Source of the DNA: Pseudomonas sp. v388
GTDB taxonomy: Bacteria > Pseudomonadota > Gammaproteobacteria > Pseudomonadales > Pseudomonadaceae
Direction of reading: 5' to 3'
DNA: 64,000 nt
NCBI RefSeq assembly: GCF_003935425.1
Contig: NZ_RHQN01000006.1
Span: 248,001-312,000 of the forward strand
Part shown: in pieces, positions 8,453 to 17,328 of the stretch
Layout: every line of letters starts with the position of its first letter
Position numbering within the stretch: position 1 is the first letter of the stretch
Program-made: the position numbers and the translations under genes
Notes under the pieces: generated by a model
Told to the model about the DNA's origin: nothing
What the model saw: the letters and a program-made list of their open reading frames with translations, nothing else
Database searches by the model: none

Positions 8453-9229
8453 TTACCAGTAGGTTTCCACGGCGATCTGACCGGGCTTGCGGGACAGGGC
8501 CAGACGCATGTCGCGCTGCTTGAGCAGTGCCCGGGTGTCGTCGACCATCTGCGGATTGCCGCACAGCATCACCCTTGAGTGCTCGGGCGTCAGCGTGACG
8601 CCTGCCGCGCGCTCGAGCTCGCCACTCTCGATCAGACCGGTAATGCGTCCGTTCAGTGCCCCCGGATGCCGTTCACGGGTCACGGTCGGCACGAACACGA
8701 ACTTGTCGGCGTATTCGGCGAGATACTCGCGTCGGGTCAGTTCGGCGATGAGTTCCTGATAAGCCAGCTCCCTGGATTCGCGCACGCTGTAGACCAGGAT
8801 GATGCGCTCGAATTTCTCCCAGGCTTCGAAGTCCTGAAGAATCGACAGGAACGGGGCCACGCCTGTGCCTGTGGACAACAGCCACAGGTCGCGGCCGTCG
8901 GTGAAGCGATCCAGCGTCAGGTAACCAAAAGCCTGCTTGTCGATCAGCACGCTGTCGCCCTCGCGCAAGCGACTCAGCTCGCTGGTGAATTCTCCGTCCG
9001 GAACCACGATGGAGAAGAATTCCAGAAATTCATCGTAAGGCGACGACACCATGGAATAGGCACGCCAGACCGTCGTACCGTCCGCCTTGGTGACGCCCAG
9101 TCGCGCGAACTGCCCGGCCCTGAACCGGAAACCCGGATCACGCGTGGTGCGCAGGGTGAACAGGTTGGGCGTCAGGGGCGTAACGCGCTGCAATGTCTGA
9201 CGGGTGAACTTGTCTTCGCTGACGGTCAT
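8453..9229 (-). CDS. fpr: Ferredoxin/flavodoxin-NADP+ reductase Fpr
   Basis: A 258-residue bacterial FNR. FAD-binding motif RAYSM (about residue 55), FRAGQFARLG before it, NADP-binding STGTGVAPFLS near residue 115, CGNPQMV late, and a C-terminal VETYW. The last residues after the aromatic-adjacent motif match the longer subclass I bacterial enzymes. It transfers electrons between NADPH and ferredoxin or flavodoxin and supports oxidative-stress defence. In P. putida and P. aeruginosa it is controlled by the LysR-type FinR; no finR is adjacent here. Start MTVSEDKF is chosen because family members begin there. Confidence 0.93.
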   Translation of the reverse strand: MTVSEDKFTRQTLQRVTPLTPNLFTLRTTRDPGFRFRAGQFARLGVTKADGTTVWRAYSMVSSPYDEFLEFFSIVVPDGEFTSELSRLREGDSVLIDKQAFGYLTLDRFTDGRDLWLLSTGTGVAPFLSILQDFEAWEKFERIILVYSVRESRELAYQELIAELTRREYLAEYADKFVFVPTVTRERHPGALNGRITGLIESGELERAAGVTLTPEHSRVMLCGNPQMVDDTRALLKQRDMRLALSRKPGQIAVETYW

Positions 9230-9564
9230 GGTGCGCCTTTGGCTCCTGAATCGTGAAAGTCCCGAACCAGTTTCGCGCAAAGCGCGCGCGATAAACACCG
9301 CTGGTTTGTAGTGGCTTGTCCTTGAGCGGCGATACGGAGTTAGAGTATTTGGTTCTGGTACTTATCAACCTGTCTTAAGGGTCTGACATATCGCCGTGCC
9401 GCCAACCCCACTGGCACGGCGTTTTCAGCGATTCGCTGCCTTTTTGCGTGCAAACCTGCAGGCAGCCCATCCGTCTACACGCGCTTTGCGTATCAGATTC
9501 CCGATCTATTTTCTTCATGAGGATCAGTACACGTTGGCTCGCCATCAAAGGTATGGAGGCGATC
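9230..9564. other. 335-base region between fpr and the LuxR-type gene
   Basis: Divergent promoter region of fpr and the LuxR-type gene. A hairpin with arms GCCGTGCC (9393-9400) and GGCACGGC (9413-9420) followed by GTTTTC lies about 145 bases before the plus-strand gene, possibly ending a short leader or acting as an attenuator. No ORF here looks real. Confidence 0.4.
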
Positions 9565-9798
9565 ATGGAACACATGGAAAGCAATTCACTACGCTCACTC
9601 AAACCCAAGACACTCACTCATCGAGAGATCGAAGTCCTCAAGTGGTCCGCAGAGGGCAAGACGGCTGGCGATATCGCCATCATTCTCTGCCTGAAGGAAC
9701 GCACCATTCATTTCCACATCGCCAGCGCGATTCAGAAAATGGGGGTTTGCAACAAGACTGCAGCCGTCGTGCAGGCAGCCCTGCACGGCATGTTTTGA
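9565..9798 (+). CDS. LuxR-family DNA-binding-only protein
   Basis: A 77-residue protein that is almost entirely a GerE/LuxR helix-turn-helix: LTHREIEVLKWSAEGKTAGDIA, then ERTIHFHIASAIQKMGVCNKTAAVVQA. There is no autoinducer-binding, PAS or receiver domain. ATG 9565 is chosen because GGAGG sits 5 bases upstream; the frame extends upstream but that part is not family-like. Probably a transcription regulator working as a dimer or as a competitor of full-length LuxR proteins; targets unknown. Located alone between fpr and rlmG. Confidence 0.8.
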   Translation: MEHMESNSLRSLKPKTLTHREIEVLKWSAEGKTAGDIAIILCLKERTIHFHIASAIQKMGVCNKTAAVVQAALHGMF

Positions 9799-9939
9799 AC
9801 AACCGCGTTATTTACCGGCGCGACACCCGGCAAGTTGGCAGGTGCCAAAAGGCAAAAGTACGTAGAATCACCGGCTTCAGCGAGCCTGGCCGATCAGGCT
9901 TGCGAGACATACGTTCGATTGCCCAGAGTTCGCCTGCCC

Positions 9940-11064
9940 ATGCCCCTGCTCATCAGCCCGTTCGCTCAACTTGACCTCATTCGCCAGCCCGAGCAACAGG
10001 ACGAACCGCTGCAAGCGTTCGACGCTGCCGATGAGTATCTGCTCAGCCACGTGGCCGAAACCGGCCTGACATTGCAAAGCCGGGTACTGGTGCTCAATGA
10101 CAGTTTCGGCGCGTTGGCCGCCAGTCTGGCGCAACATGCGACAGTGGTCAGCAGTACCGACTCGTATCTGGCGGCCCAAGGCCTGGAGAAAAACCTGACG
10201 CGTAACGGCATGGCCTACGACGCAGTGCCGCTGGTCCCGGCCAGCGAGCCATTGACCGGCCCGTTCGACTGGGTACTGATCCGCATCCCCAAGACCCTCG
10301 CATTGCTCGAAGAACAGCTGGTTCGCCTGCAAGGCCAGTTGGCACCCGGTGCCCGCGTGGTGGCTGCCGCCATGGTCAAGCACCTGCCGCGTTCGGCGGG
10401 TGACTTGCTGGAAACCTACGTCGGGCCGGTTCAAGCCTCACTGGCAGTGAAGAAGGCGCGCCTGCTGTTCGCAACGCCGCAACCGCGGGAAGTCCTGCCC
10501 TCGCCCTACCCGACCCGCTATTCGCTGGACGAGCCCGCTATCGAGCTGGTCAACCACGCCAACGTGTTCTGCCGTGAAGGTCTGGATATCGGCACCCGAG
10601 CCTTTCTACCCTGGCTGCCGAAAAATCTCGGCACCGCGCGGGTCGCCGATCTGGGCTGCGGAAACGGAGTGCTAGCCATCGCCAGCGCGCTGGACAATCC
10701 CGACGCTCACTACACGCTGGTCGATGAGTCTTTCATGGCGGTGCAGTCCGCTGCGCAGAACTGGCAGGCCGTGTTCGGCGATCGGGAGGCGCTGATTCAT
10801 GCCGGCGACGGCCTGGCCGCTCAGGAGCCGGATTCTCTGGACGTGGTGCTGTGCAACCCGCCGTTCCACCAGCAACAGGTGGTCGGTGACCATCTGGCCT
10901 GGCGCATGTTCCTGCAGGCACGCGCCGCGCTGGTGACCGGCGGAGCCCTGTATATCGTCGGCAATCGGCATCTGGGTTATCACAGCAAGCTGGCGCGCCT
11001 GTTCCGCGGCGTCGAGCAAGTGGCGGCCACGCCCAAGTTCGTGATCCTCAAAGCCCGTAAATAA
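9940..11064 (+). CDS. rlmG: 23S rRNA (guanine-1835-N2)-methyltransferase RlmG
   Basis: A 374-residue tandem methyltransferase-like protein (E. coli RlmG 378). The N-terminal half is a degenerate Rossmann fold; the C-terminal half has the SAM motif VADLGCGNGVLAIA (near residue 233) and the catalytic NPPFHQQ near residue 305, as in RsmC/RlmG. The end KFVILKARK is typical. Start MPLLISPFAQLD; the longer frame upstream has no family similarity. Methylates G1835 of 23S rRNA. Converges with the cio operon. Confidence 0.87.
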   Translation: MPLLISPFAQLDLIRQPEQQDEPLQAFDAADEYLLSHVAETGLTLQSRVLVLNDSFGALAASLAQHATVVSSTDSYLAAQGLEKNLTRNGMAYDAVPLVPASEPLTGPFDWVLIRIPKTLALLEEQLVRLQGQLAPGARVVAAAMVKHLPRSAGDLLETYVGPVQASLAVKKARLLFATPQPREVLPSPYPTRYSLDEPAIELVNHANVFCREGLDIGTRAFLPWLPKNLGTARVADLGCGNGVLAIASALDNPDAHYTLVDESFMAVQSAAQNWQAVFGDREALIHAGDGLAAQEPDSLDVVLCNPPFHQQQVVGDHLAWRMFLQARAALVTGGALYIVGNRHLGYHSKLARLFRGVEQVAATPKFVILKARK

Positions 11065-11078
11065 GCGCTCCCGCAGGC

Positions 11079-11105
11079 AAAAAAAAAACCCTCCGTCAGG
11101 AGGGT
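11079..11105 (-). terminator. Terminator of the cio operon
   Basis: Minus-strand hairpin ACCCTCC/GGAGGGT (11099-11105 and 11088-11094) with loop TGAC, followed by a run of ten T (11079-11088). A textbook intrinsic terminator. On the plus strand the T run is missing, so it serves the cio operon rather than rlmG. Confidence 0.9.
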
Positions 11106-11127
11106 CGAAAAGGTATTCGCAAGCAGG

Positions 11128-11298
11128 TCAGTGAGTGGTCAGACCCGCAGCATTCATGAACATGCGCATCAGGCTGGCGACGATGAACAGCGCCAACACG
11201 CTGCCGGCCCATATGCCGACCAGCCAGGCCAGCCGCTGCCACAGCGGCTTGCTCATTGCCGGATCGGGCTCGTGATGTACGGGTTTCTTGCCAGACAT
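11128..11298 (-). CDS. DUF2474 small membrane protein, probable bd-oxidase accessory subunit
   Basis: A 56-residue protein with one membrane helix: WQRLAWLVGIWAGSVLALFIVASLMRMFM, then a short polar end. Matches the DUF2474 pattern, found after cytochrome bd/CIO genes. It plays the same positional role as CydX/CbdX, small subunits that stabilise the haem sites of bd oxidases; equivalence for CIO is inference. The start MSGKKPV has GAGGAG 8 bases before it. It lies 19 bases after cioB and shares its terminator. Confidence 0.8.
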   Translation of the reverse strand: MSGKKPVHHEPDPAMSKPLWQRLAWLVGIWAGSVLALFIVASLMRMFMNAAGLTTH

Positions 11299-11317
11299 CG
11301 CCAAACTCCTCTGCAAA

Positions 11318-12325
11318 CTAGTGATAACCGTCTTCGGTGGTCACCTTGCCCCGGAACACGTAGTAGCTCCAGAAGGTGTAGCCCAGGATGAACGGGATGA
11401 TGAACAGCGTGCCCACCAGCATGAAGCCCTGGCTTTGCGGCGGCGCAGCGGCATCCCAGATCGAAACCGACGGCGGAATGATGTTCGGCCACAGGCTGAT
11501 GCCAAGACCGCTGTAGCCCAGGAAGACCAGCAGCAGCGTCAACAGAAACGGGGTGTAGTGAGCATTGCGCGCCACCGCCTTGAACAGACCGTACATGGTC
11601 ACCAGCACCAGAATCGGTACGGGCATGAACCACAACAGGTTAGGCATGCTGAACCAGCGATTCGCGATATCCGGATGAGCGAGCGGCGTCCACAGGCTCA
11701 CGATGCCGATGACCGCCAGCAGCACCAGCGCCAACGGGCGTGCCAGATCGTGCATGGCCTTTTGCAGCGGGCCTTCGGTCTTCATGATCAGCCAGGTGCA
11801 ACCCAGCAGCGCGTAAGCGACGATCAGGGCCAGGCCGCAGAACATCGGGAACGGTGCCAGCCAGTCCAGCGAACCCCCGGCGAACTGGCGGTTTTCTACC
11901 GGAATGCCCTCGATGAAAGCCCCCAGCGCAACGCCCTGGAAGAAGGTCGCAGCCAGCGAGCCACCAATGAACGCCTTGTCCCACAGGTGGCGCTTGGCTT
12001 CGGTGGCCTTGAAGCGGAATTCGAAAGCCACGCCGCGGAAGATCAGGCCCATGAGCATGAAAATCAGCGGCAGGTACAGCGCCGAGAGCACCACGGCGTA
12101 GGCCAGCGGGAAAGCGCCGAACAGCGCAGCGCCGCCCAGTACCAGCCAGGTTTCGTTGCCGTCCCAGACCGGCGCGACGGTGTTCATCATCACGTCGCGG
12201 TCATGGCTCTCTTTCATGAACGGGAAGAGAATCCCGATACCCAGGTCGAAGCCGTCCATCACGACATACATCATGATGCCGAAGATGATGATGACGGCCC
12301 AGATCAGCGGAAGATCAATACCCAT
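11318..12325 (-). CDS. cioB: Cyanide-insensitive cytochrome bd oxidase subunit II
   Basis: A 335-residue CydB-family subunit, shorter than E. coli CydB as usual for CIO. The start MGIDLPLIWAVIIIFGIMMYVVMDGFDLGIGILFPF is family-typical, followed by VAPVWDGNETWLV and about eight hydrophobic segments. It partners CioA in the inner membrane, oxidising quinol and reducing oxygen without proton pumping. The gene follows cioA after 3 bases, implying tight coupling. Confidence 0.94.
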   Translation of the reverse strand: MGIDLPLIWAVIIIFGIMMYVVMDGFDLGIGILFPFMKESHDRDVMMNTVAPVWDGNETWLVLGGAALFGAFPLAYAVVLSALYLPLIFMLMGLIFRGVAFEFRFKATEAKRHLWDKAFIGGSLAATFFQGVALGAFIEGIPVENRQFAGGSLDWLAPFPMFCGLALIVAYALLGCTWLIMKTEGPLQKAMHDLARPLALVLLAVIGIVSLWTPLAHPDIANRWFSMPNLLWFMPVPILVLVTMYGLFKAVARNAHYTPFLLTLLLVFLGYSGLGISLWPNIIPPSVSIWDAAAPPQSQGFMLVGTLFIIPFILGYTFWSYYVFRGKVTTEDGYH

Positions 12326-12328
12326 GAC

Positions 12329-13768
12329 TCAGTTCCCCTTGCTCAGCTGGTCAACTTCGTCACCTTCTTCGGCGCCTTCAACGGCAGCGGAGAGCGGACG
12401 GGCTGGAGTGCGTTTCTGGCCGGGACCGCCGTGCGGCACGTGCTCGACGTAGGCTTTCGGCCCTTTGCGAACCAGACGCATCATGTAGCCCAGACCTGCA
12501 CCGAACAGAACGAAATAGACCACCACGAACAGCACCAGCGTAATGCTCATCTGCGCCACACTGTGACCGGACGAAGCATCGGCGGTGCGCATCAGACCGT
12601 AGACAACCCACGGCTGACGGCCGATTTCGGTAGTGAACCAGCCGGCCAGGATCGCGATCAGGCCGGATGGCCCCATCCACAACGCCAGGTACAGGAACGG
12701 CCGGGACGTGTACAACGCGTCGCGCTTGCGCAACCACAGACTCCACAGACCGGTGAGGATCATCAGCATGCCCAAACCGACCATGATCCGGAACGACCAG
12801 AACACGATCAGCGAGTTAGGACGGTCTTCAGGCTTGAATTCCTTGAGCGCCGGAACCTGTTTGTCCAGGCTGTGAGTCAGGATCAGGCTGCCCAGGTACG
12901 GGATTTCCACCGCGTACTTGGTGCGCTCTTCCTTCATGTCGGGGATACCGAACAGGATCAGCGGGGTCGGCTCGTCACCGACGTTTTCCCAGTGACCTTC
13001 GATAGCCGCGATTTTCGCCGGCTGATGCTTGAGTGTGTTCAGACCGTGGAAGTCGCCGACCACTGCCTGGATCGGCGCGACCAGCAGGGCCATCCACATG
13101 GCCATCGACAGCATCTTGCGAACCGCCGGCGTATCGCGACCGCGCAGCAGGTGCCAGGCGGCCGAGGAACCGACGAAGAACGCGGTTGCCACAAACGCGG
13201 CGATCGCCATGTGCGTCAGGCGATACGGGAACGACGGGTTGAAGACCACGGCGAACCAGTCGGTCGGGATGACCCGGCCATCAATGATTTCGAAGCCTTG
13301 CGGCGTCTGCATCCAGCTGTTGGACGACAGAATCCAGAACGTGGAGATCAGCGTGCCGATCGCCACCATCACGGTGGAGAAAAAGTGCAGGTTGCGACCG
13401 ACGCGATTCCAGCCAAACAGCATTACGCCGAGGAAACCGGCTTCGAGGAAGAACGCCGTCAGGACCTCATAGGTCAGCAACGGCCCGGTGACAGCACCGG
13501 CAAAGTCGGAAAAACGGCTCCAGTTGGTGCCGAACTGATAGGCCATGACCAGCCCGGATACCACGCCCATACCGAAGTTGACGGCAAAGATCTTGGACCA
13601 GAAATGGTAAAGGTCTCGATAGACATCTTCGCGGGTTTTCAGCCACAAGCCTTCGAGCACAGCCAGATAACTTGCCAGACCGATGGTGATGGCAGGGAAA
13701 AGGATGTGAAACGAAATCGTGAATGCGAACTGAATTCGGGCGAGATCGATAGCCTCCAAACCGAACAT
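12329..13768 (-). CDS. cioA: Cyanide-insensitive cytochrome bd oxidase subunit I
   Basis: A 479-residue CydA-family subunit carrying the haems. The N-terminus ARIQFAFTISFHILFPAITIGLAS contains a conserved His, and GRQPWVVYGLMRT is the typical later block. The Q-loop is short, which separates CIO from E. coli-type bd-I and fits tolerance to cyanide. Catalyses quinol oxidation and oxygen reduction at high oxygen or when haem-copper oxidases are blocked. P. aeruginosa cioAB is ANR-repressed, but I found no clear TTGAT-N4-ATCAA site upstream here. Confidence 0.94.
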   Translation of the reverse strand: MFGLEAIDLARIQFAFTISFHILFPAITIGLASYLAVLEGLWLKTREDVYRDLYHFWSKIFAVNFGMGVVSGLVMAYQFGTNWSRFSDFAGAVTGPLLTYEVLTAFFLEAGFLGVMLFGWNRVGRNLHFFSTVMVAIGTLISTFWILSSNSWMQTPQGFEIIDGRVIPTDWFAVVFNPSFPYRLTHMAIAAFVATAFFVGSSAAWHLLRGRDTPAVRKMLSMAMWMALLVAPIQAVVGDFHGLNTLKHQPAKIAAIEGHWENVGDEPTPLILFGIPDMKEERTKYAVEIPYLGSLILTHSLDKQVPALKEFKPEDRPNSLIVFWSFRIMVGLGMLMILTGLWSLWLRKRDALYTSRPFLYLALWMGPSGLIAILAGWFTTEIGRQPWVVYGLMRTADASSGHSVAQMSITLVLFVVVYFVLFGAGLGYMMRLVRKGPKAYVEHVPHGGPGQKRTPARPLSAAVEGAEEGDEVDQLSKGN

Positions 13769-14140
13769 ATGTGTTCCTCTCTCAGGTGAAACCGGCTGCT
13801 GGCCCTATGGGCCAATAGTGAATACCCCTACGGTGTGGAGTACTTGCATTTCTAGTGGTTCGATCCTGCTGCGGGCGGCAGGACGGCCGGCTCATACTTT
13901 GTGTTGCATTGCTTTGACACATGTCAGCCGACGGTGAAAGAGTAGTCCGGTTTAGGGACTTGGGCCGTGTGGTCTTTTGTCGCGTGACGAGTTGCCCCAC
14001 CCGCTCTGGCGCAGATGCTGCAGACCGGCAGGAGCGAGCTTGCTCGCGACGAGGCCGGCACATACGCAGAAAATGCTTTGCCAGAAACACCGTTTTCGCC
14101 AGCAAGGCGGATCGCCGCCTTGCTGGCGAAGGGACCGGTG
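13769..14140. other. 372-base region upstream of cioA with REP elements
   Basis: The cioA-proximal part should hold the cio promoter; a short inverted repeat TGAC-N4-GTCA occurs near 13915. The distal half holds two REP-like palindromes, listed separately. No gene seen. Confidence 0.5.
14031..14130. repeat. REP pair (BIME-like), including a perfect 16-base-arm hairpin
   Basis: GGAGCGAGCTTGCTCGCGAC at 14031-14050 and a second element at 14095-14130. The second is a perfect inverted repeat: arms 14095-14110 and 14115-14130 (TTCGCCAGCAAGGCGG and its complement) around ATCG. It lies 10 bases past the paoC stop, so it may protect or end that mRNA. Confidence 0.75.
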
Positions 14141-16342
14141 CTACAGCAACTTATCCAGCGTGATCGGGAATTCCCGGACCCGCTTGCCGGTGGCGTGGTA
14201 GACCGCATTGGCTATCGCTGCCGCGACACCGACGATGCCGATTTCGCCCACGCCCTTGGAACCCAGCGCGTTGACGATCTCGTCGTGCTCCTCGACGAAC
14301 AGCACGTCTATGTCGCCGATGTCCGCGTTCACCGGGATGTGGTACTCGGCCAGGCTGTGATTCATCGGTCGACCCAGGTCATGGTCGAGCAACGCCTCTT
14401 CCTGCAGGGCCATGCCCATGCCCCAGACCACGCCGCCGAGAATCTGGCTGCGGGCCATTTTCGGATTGACCACGCGGCCCGCTGCCACTGCGTTGACCAC
14501 CCGGTTGACGCGGATCGTGCCCAGGTCTTCGTCCACCAGCACTTCGACGAACACCGCCGAATGCGTGGCCGTGGCGTAGGCGTCGCGCTTCTTGTCAGGT
14601 TCGGCATCGACTTGTACTTCGATGGCGCCGTCAGCCTGGGCCGCCGCCAGTTCAGCCATGGACACGGCCTGGTTACCCAGATGCAGTTGACCCGCCTCGA
14701 ATCGCACCTGGTCGGGGGTCGCCGAGGCGTACGCCGGGTGCAGCTCTTTGGCCACTTCCAGCAATTGGCGCTGCAGGGCCTGACACGCCTGCTGAACCGC
14801 AGTACCTACCGAAGAAACCGTGAACGAGCCACCTTGCAGCGGCGCGGTCGGCAACGACGAATCGCCCAACAGGAACGTGACGTTGTCCAGCTCGACACCG
14901 CAAGACTCGGCAGCGATCTGAGTCATGACCGTGTAGGTGCCGGTGCCGATATCCGTCGTGGCACTGCTGACCACCAATTTACCCTGAGCATCGATACGCG
15001 CCTTGGCACTGGCCTTGTTCTGCATGGCTTCCCACACACCACCGGCCATGCCCCAACCGACCAGCTGGCGTCCTTCCCGCATGCTGCGCGGTTCCGGATT
15101 ACGCTGCTCCCAGCCAAAACGCTCGGCGCCCTGGCGATAGCATTCGAGCAATTCCTTGCTCGAATACGGTTTGTCTTCGTTGCCGTTGCGCTCGGCGAAG
15201 TTGATGACCCGCAGCCGCACCGGGTCGATGGCGACCGCGCAGGCCAGTTCGTCCATCGCGCATTCCAGGCCGATCATGCCCAGCGCCGCACCGGGCGCGC
15301 GCATGTCCAGCGGGGTGTACACGTCCAGCGGCACCAGTTTGTAGGTCAGCTTGACGTTGTCGCAGTGGTAGAGCATGCCGCTCCACTCGACGACGTGTTC
15401 GGTGAAGTCCTCGAACCGTGAGGTCTGGCCGATTGCCTCGTGCCCGACCGCCAGCAAACGACCGTTGGCCGCAGCGCCGAGCTGCAAGCGCTGAACGGTG
15501 CGCGGGCGGTAACCGAAGGTGAACATTTGCTGACGAGTCAGGGTCACGCGGACCGAGCGCTTGAGCTGCAACGCGGCCATCACCGCCAAGGGCAACTGAT
15601 ACTGCGGGCGCAGGCCCGAGCCGAATGCGCCGCCGACAAACGCTGCCTGGACGCGGATCTTGTCTTTATCCAGACCGAAGACCTTGTGCAGATAGTCCTG
15701 ACAGTTCTGTGGGCCTTGAGTCTTGTCATGGATATTCAGGCTGCCGTCGGCCTGATACAGCACGGTGGAAGCGTGCGGCTCCATCGGATTGTGATATTCG
15801 CTGGGCGTGCTGTAGGTCACGTCGACACTCAGGGCCGAGCCTGCCAGCTCGGCCTCGAAATTGCCGCGTGGCTCGGGCAATTCGGCAGGCGCATCGTGGG
15901 CCTGATCCAGAGCGGTGCTCAAATCGGTCTCGTGAAGCTTTTGCTCGTACTCGATGCGCACCAGCGATCCGGCATGCCGCGCCAGCTCAAGGGTTTCGGC
16001 TACCACCAATGCCAATGGCTGGCCGCTGTACAGCACCTTGTCGTTGTAGAACGGGCGAAACGGCGAGCCTTCGGCCGAGTCGGCGTCTTCGTATTTTTCG
16101 TCGTAGCTGGCAACCGGCGGGCGATTGGTGTGGTCGATTACAGCAACAACACCCGGCACCTTCAGGGCTTCACGGGTATCGATAGTGAGCACGCGCCCGC
16201 TGGCGATACTGCTGGAGACCACGCTGCCGTGCAGCAGACCGTCTTCAGGGTATTCGCCGGCATAACGCGCGTGGCCGGTGACTTTCAGCCGACCATCAAC
16301 GCGGTCGACCGGTTGGCCCATGGGGGAAAATGGCGTGTTCAT
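14141..16342 (-). CDS. paoC: Molybdopterin-binding subunit of an aldehyde/xanthine-type oxidoreductase (PaoC-like)
   Basis: A 733-residue large subunit of the xanthine oxidase family, the same size as E. coli PaoC/YagR (732). N-terminal domain begins PVDRVDGRLKVTGHARYAGEYP; molybdopterin-binding blocks include GGAFGSGLRPQ, RAPGAALGMIGLECAMDELA and TDIGTGTYTVMTQIAAE. The catalytic Glu lies in GSKGVGEIG near the C-terminus. It oxidises aldehydes or N-heterocycles with water at a molybdenum cytosine dinucleotide cofactor. Its start overlaps the FAD subunit stop by 4 bases. Substrate is not deducible; an aromatic aldehyde is the best guess from the PaoABC comparison. No XdhC/PaoD-type chaperone is nearby. 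Confidence 0.82.
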   Translation of the reverse strand: MNTPFSPMGQPVDRVDGRLKVTGHARYAGEYPEDGLLHGSVVSSSIASGRVLTIDTREALKVPGVVAVIDHTNRPPVASYDEKYEDADSAEGSPFRPFYNDKVLYSGQPLALVVAETLELARHAGSLVRIEYEQKLHETDLSTALDQAHDAPAELPEPRGNFEAELAGSALSVDVTYSTPSEYHNPMEPHASTVLYQADGSLNIHDKTQGPQNCQDYLHKVFGLDKDKIRVQAAFVGGAFGSGLRPQYQLPLAVMAALQLKRSVRVTLTRQQMFTFGYRPRTVQRLQLGAAANGRLLAVGHEAIGQTSRFEDFTEHVVEWSGMLYHCDNVKLTYKLVPLDVYTPLDMRAPGAALGMIGLECAMDELACAVAIDPVRLRVINFAERNGNEDKPYSSKELLECYRQGAERFGWEQRNPEPRSMREGRQLVGWGMAGGVWEAMQNKASAKARIDAQGKLVVSSATTDIGTGTYTVMTQIAAESCGVELDNVTFLLGDSSLPTAPLQGGSFTVSSVGTAVQQACQALQRQLLEVAKELHPAYASATPDQVRFEAGQLHLGNQAVSMAELAAAQADGAIEVQVDAEPDKKRDAYATATHSAVFVEVLVDEDLGTIRVNRVVNAVAAGRVVNPKMARSQILGGVVWGMGMALQEEALLDHDLGRPMNHSLAEYHIPVNADIGDIDVLFVEEHDEIVNALGSKGVGEIGIVGVAAAIANAVYHATGKRVREFPITLDKLL

Positions 16343-17328
16343 TGGGCGGCACCTCCAACAGCGGCGTCGCTCAGGGCGCGAATGATCGCCCGACGTGCCA
16401 GTTTGACCTTGAATGCGTTGTGCGCCAGCGGCTGAGCATCGGCCAGCATCGCGTCGGCAGCCGCAGCGAAATGTTCGCGGGTGGCTGGCTTGCCGACCAG
16501 CAACTGCTCGACGGCCTTGTCACGCCATGGCTTGTGCGCCACGCCCCCCAATGCAATGCGGGCCTTGCCGATCACGCCGCCGTCCATCTCCAGCGCGGCC
16601 GCTACCGACACCAAGGCAAACGCGTACGAGGCACGATCGCGAATCTTCAGATAGTTGCTGTGGCCGGCAAAGCTCTCGGCGGGCAGTTCGATGCCGGTGA
16701 TCAGCTCGTCGTCGGCCAGCAGGTTGTCGCGCTCCGGCGTATCGCCCGGCAGGCGATGGAAATCGGCGAACTCGATGGTGCGGAGACCGCCACGCCCTTG
16801 CACATGCACCACCGCTTCCAGCGCCGCCAAGGCCACGCACATATCGGAAGGATGTGTCGCCACACACTGATCGCTGGCGCCGAGAATCGCGTGAATCCGA
16901 TTGACGCCGTCCTTCGCTGGGCAGCCGGTGCCCGGTTCGCGCTTGTTGCACGGCACCTTGGTGTCATAGAAGTAATAGCAACGGGTGCGTTGCAGCAGGT
17001 TGCCACCGGTGCTGGCCATATTGCGCAGCTGCGGCGAAGCGCCTGCCAGCACTGCCTGGCTCAACAGCGGATAGCGCTGCTCGATCAGCGGATGCCAGGC
17101 CAGATCGGCGTTGCTCACCAACGCACCGATCAACAGGCCGCCGCTGGCGGTTTCGGTGACATCCTTGAGCGGCAGGCCGGTGATGTCGATCAGATGCTCG
17201 GGCCGTGCGACGTTTTCCTTCATCAGGTCGAGCAGATTGGTGCCGCCGGCAATGAAACGCGTGGCCGGGCCGCTGAGGTGAATCGCTGCCGACACATCGG
17301 CCGGCTTGCTATAGGCGAAAGGATTCAT
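16339..17328 (-). CDS. paoB: FAD-binding subunit with 4Fe-4S motif (PaoB-like)
   Basis: A 329-residue FAD subunit. FAD motif FIAGGTNLLDLMKENV near residue 30 and SPQLRNMASTGGNLLQRTRC near residue 125. The insert RTRCYYF..KVPCNKREPGTGCPAKD plus later SDQC gives four Cys, the extra [4Fe-4S] site known from E. coli PaoB and absent from most FAD subunits of this family. Start MNPFAYSKP overlaps the 2Fe-2S gene by 4 bases. It passes electrons from the iron-sulfur clusters to an acceptor via FAD. The Cys insert is the main reason for calling a PaoABC type rather than a xanthine dehydrogenase. Confidence 0.82.
   Translation of the reverse strand: MNPFAYSKPADVSAAIHLSGPATRFIAGGTNLLDLMKENVARPEHLIDITGLPLKDVTETASGGLLIGALVSNADLAWHPLIEQRYPLLSQAVLAGASPQLRNMASTGGNLLQRTRCYYFYDTKVPCNKREPGTGCPAKDGVNRIHAILGASDQCVATHPSDMCVALAALEAVVHVQGRGGLRTIEFADFHRLPGDTPERDNLLADDELITGIELPAESFAGHSNYLKIRDRASYAFALVSVAAALEMDGGVIGKARIALGGVAHKPWRDKAVEQLLVGKPATREHFAAAADAMLADAQPLAHNAFKVKLARRAIIRALSDAAVGGAAQ

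Noticed and set aside
11288-13789. 833-codon plus-strand ORF opposite cioA and cioB
   Set aside because: Runs through two well-matched antisense genes and a terminator; no protein features.
13769-14030. ANR box controlling cioAB
   Set aside because: No TTGAT-N4-ATCAA match; only a weak TGAC-N4-GTCA repeat.
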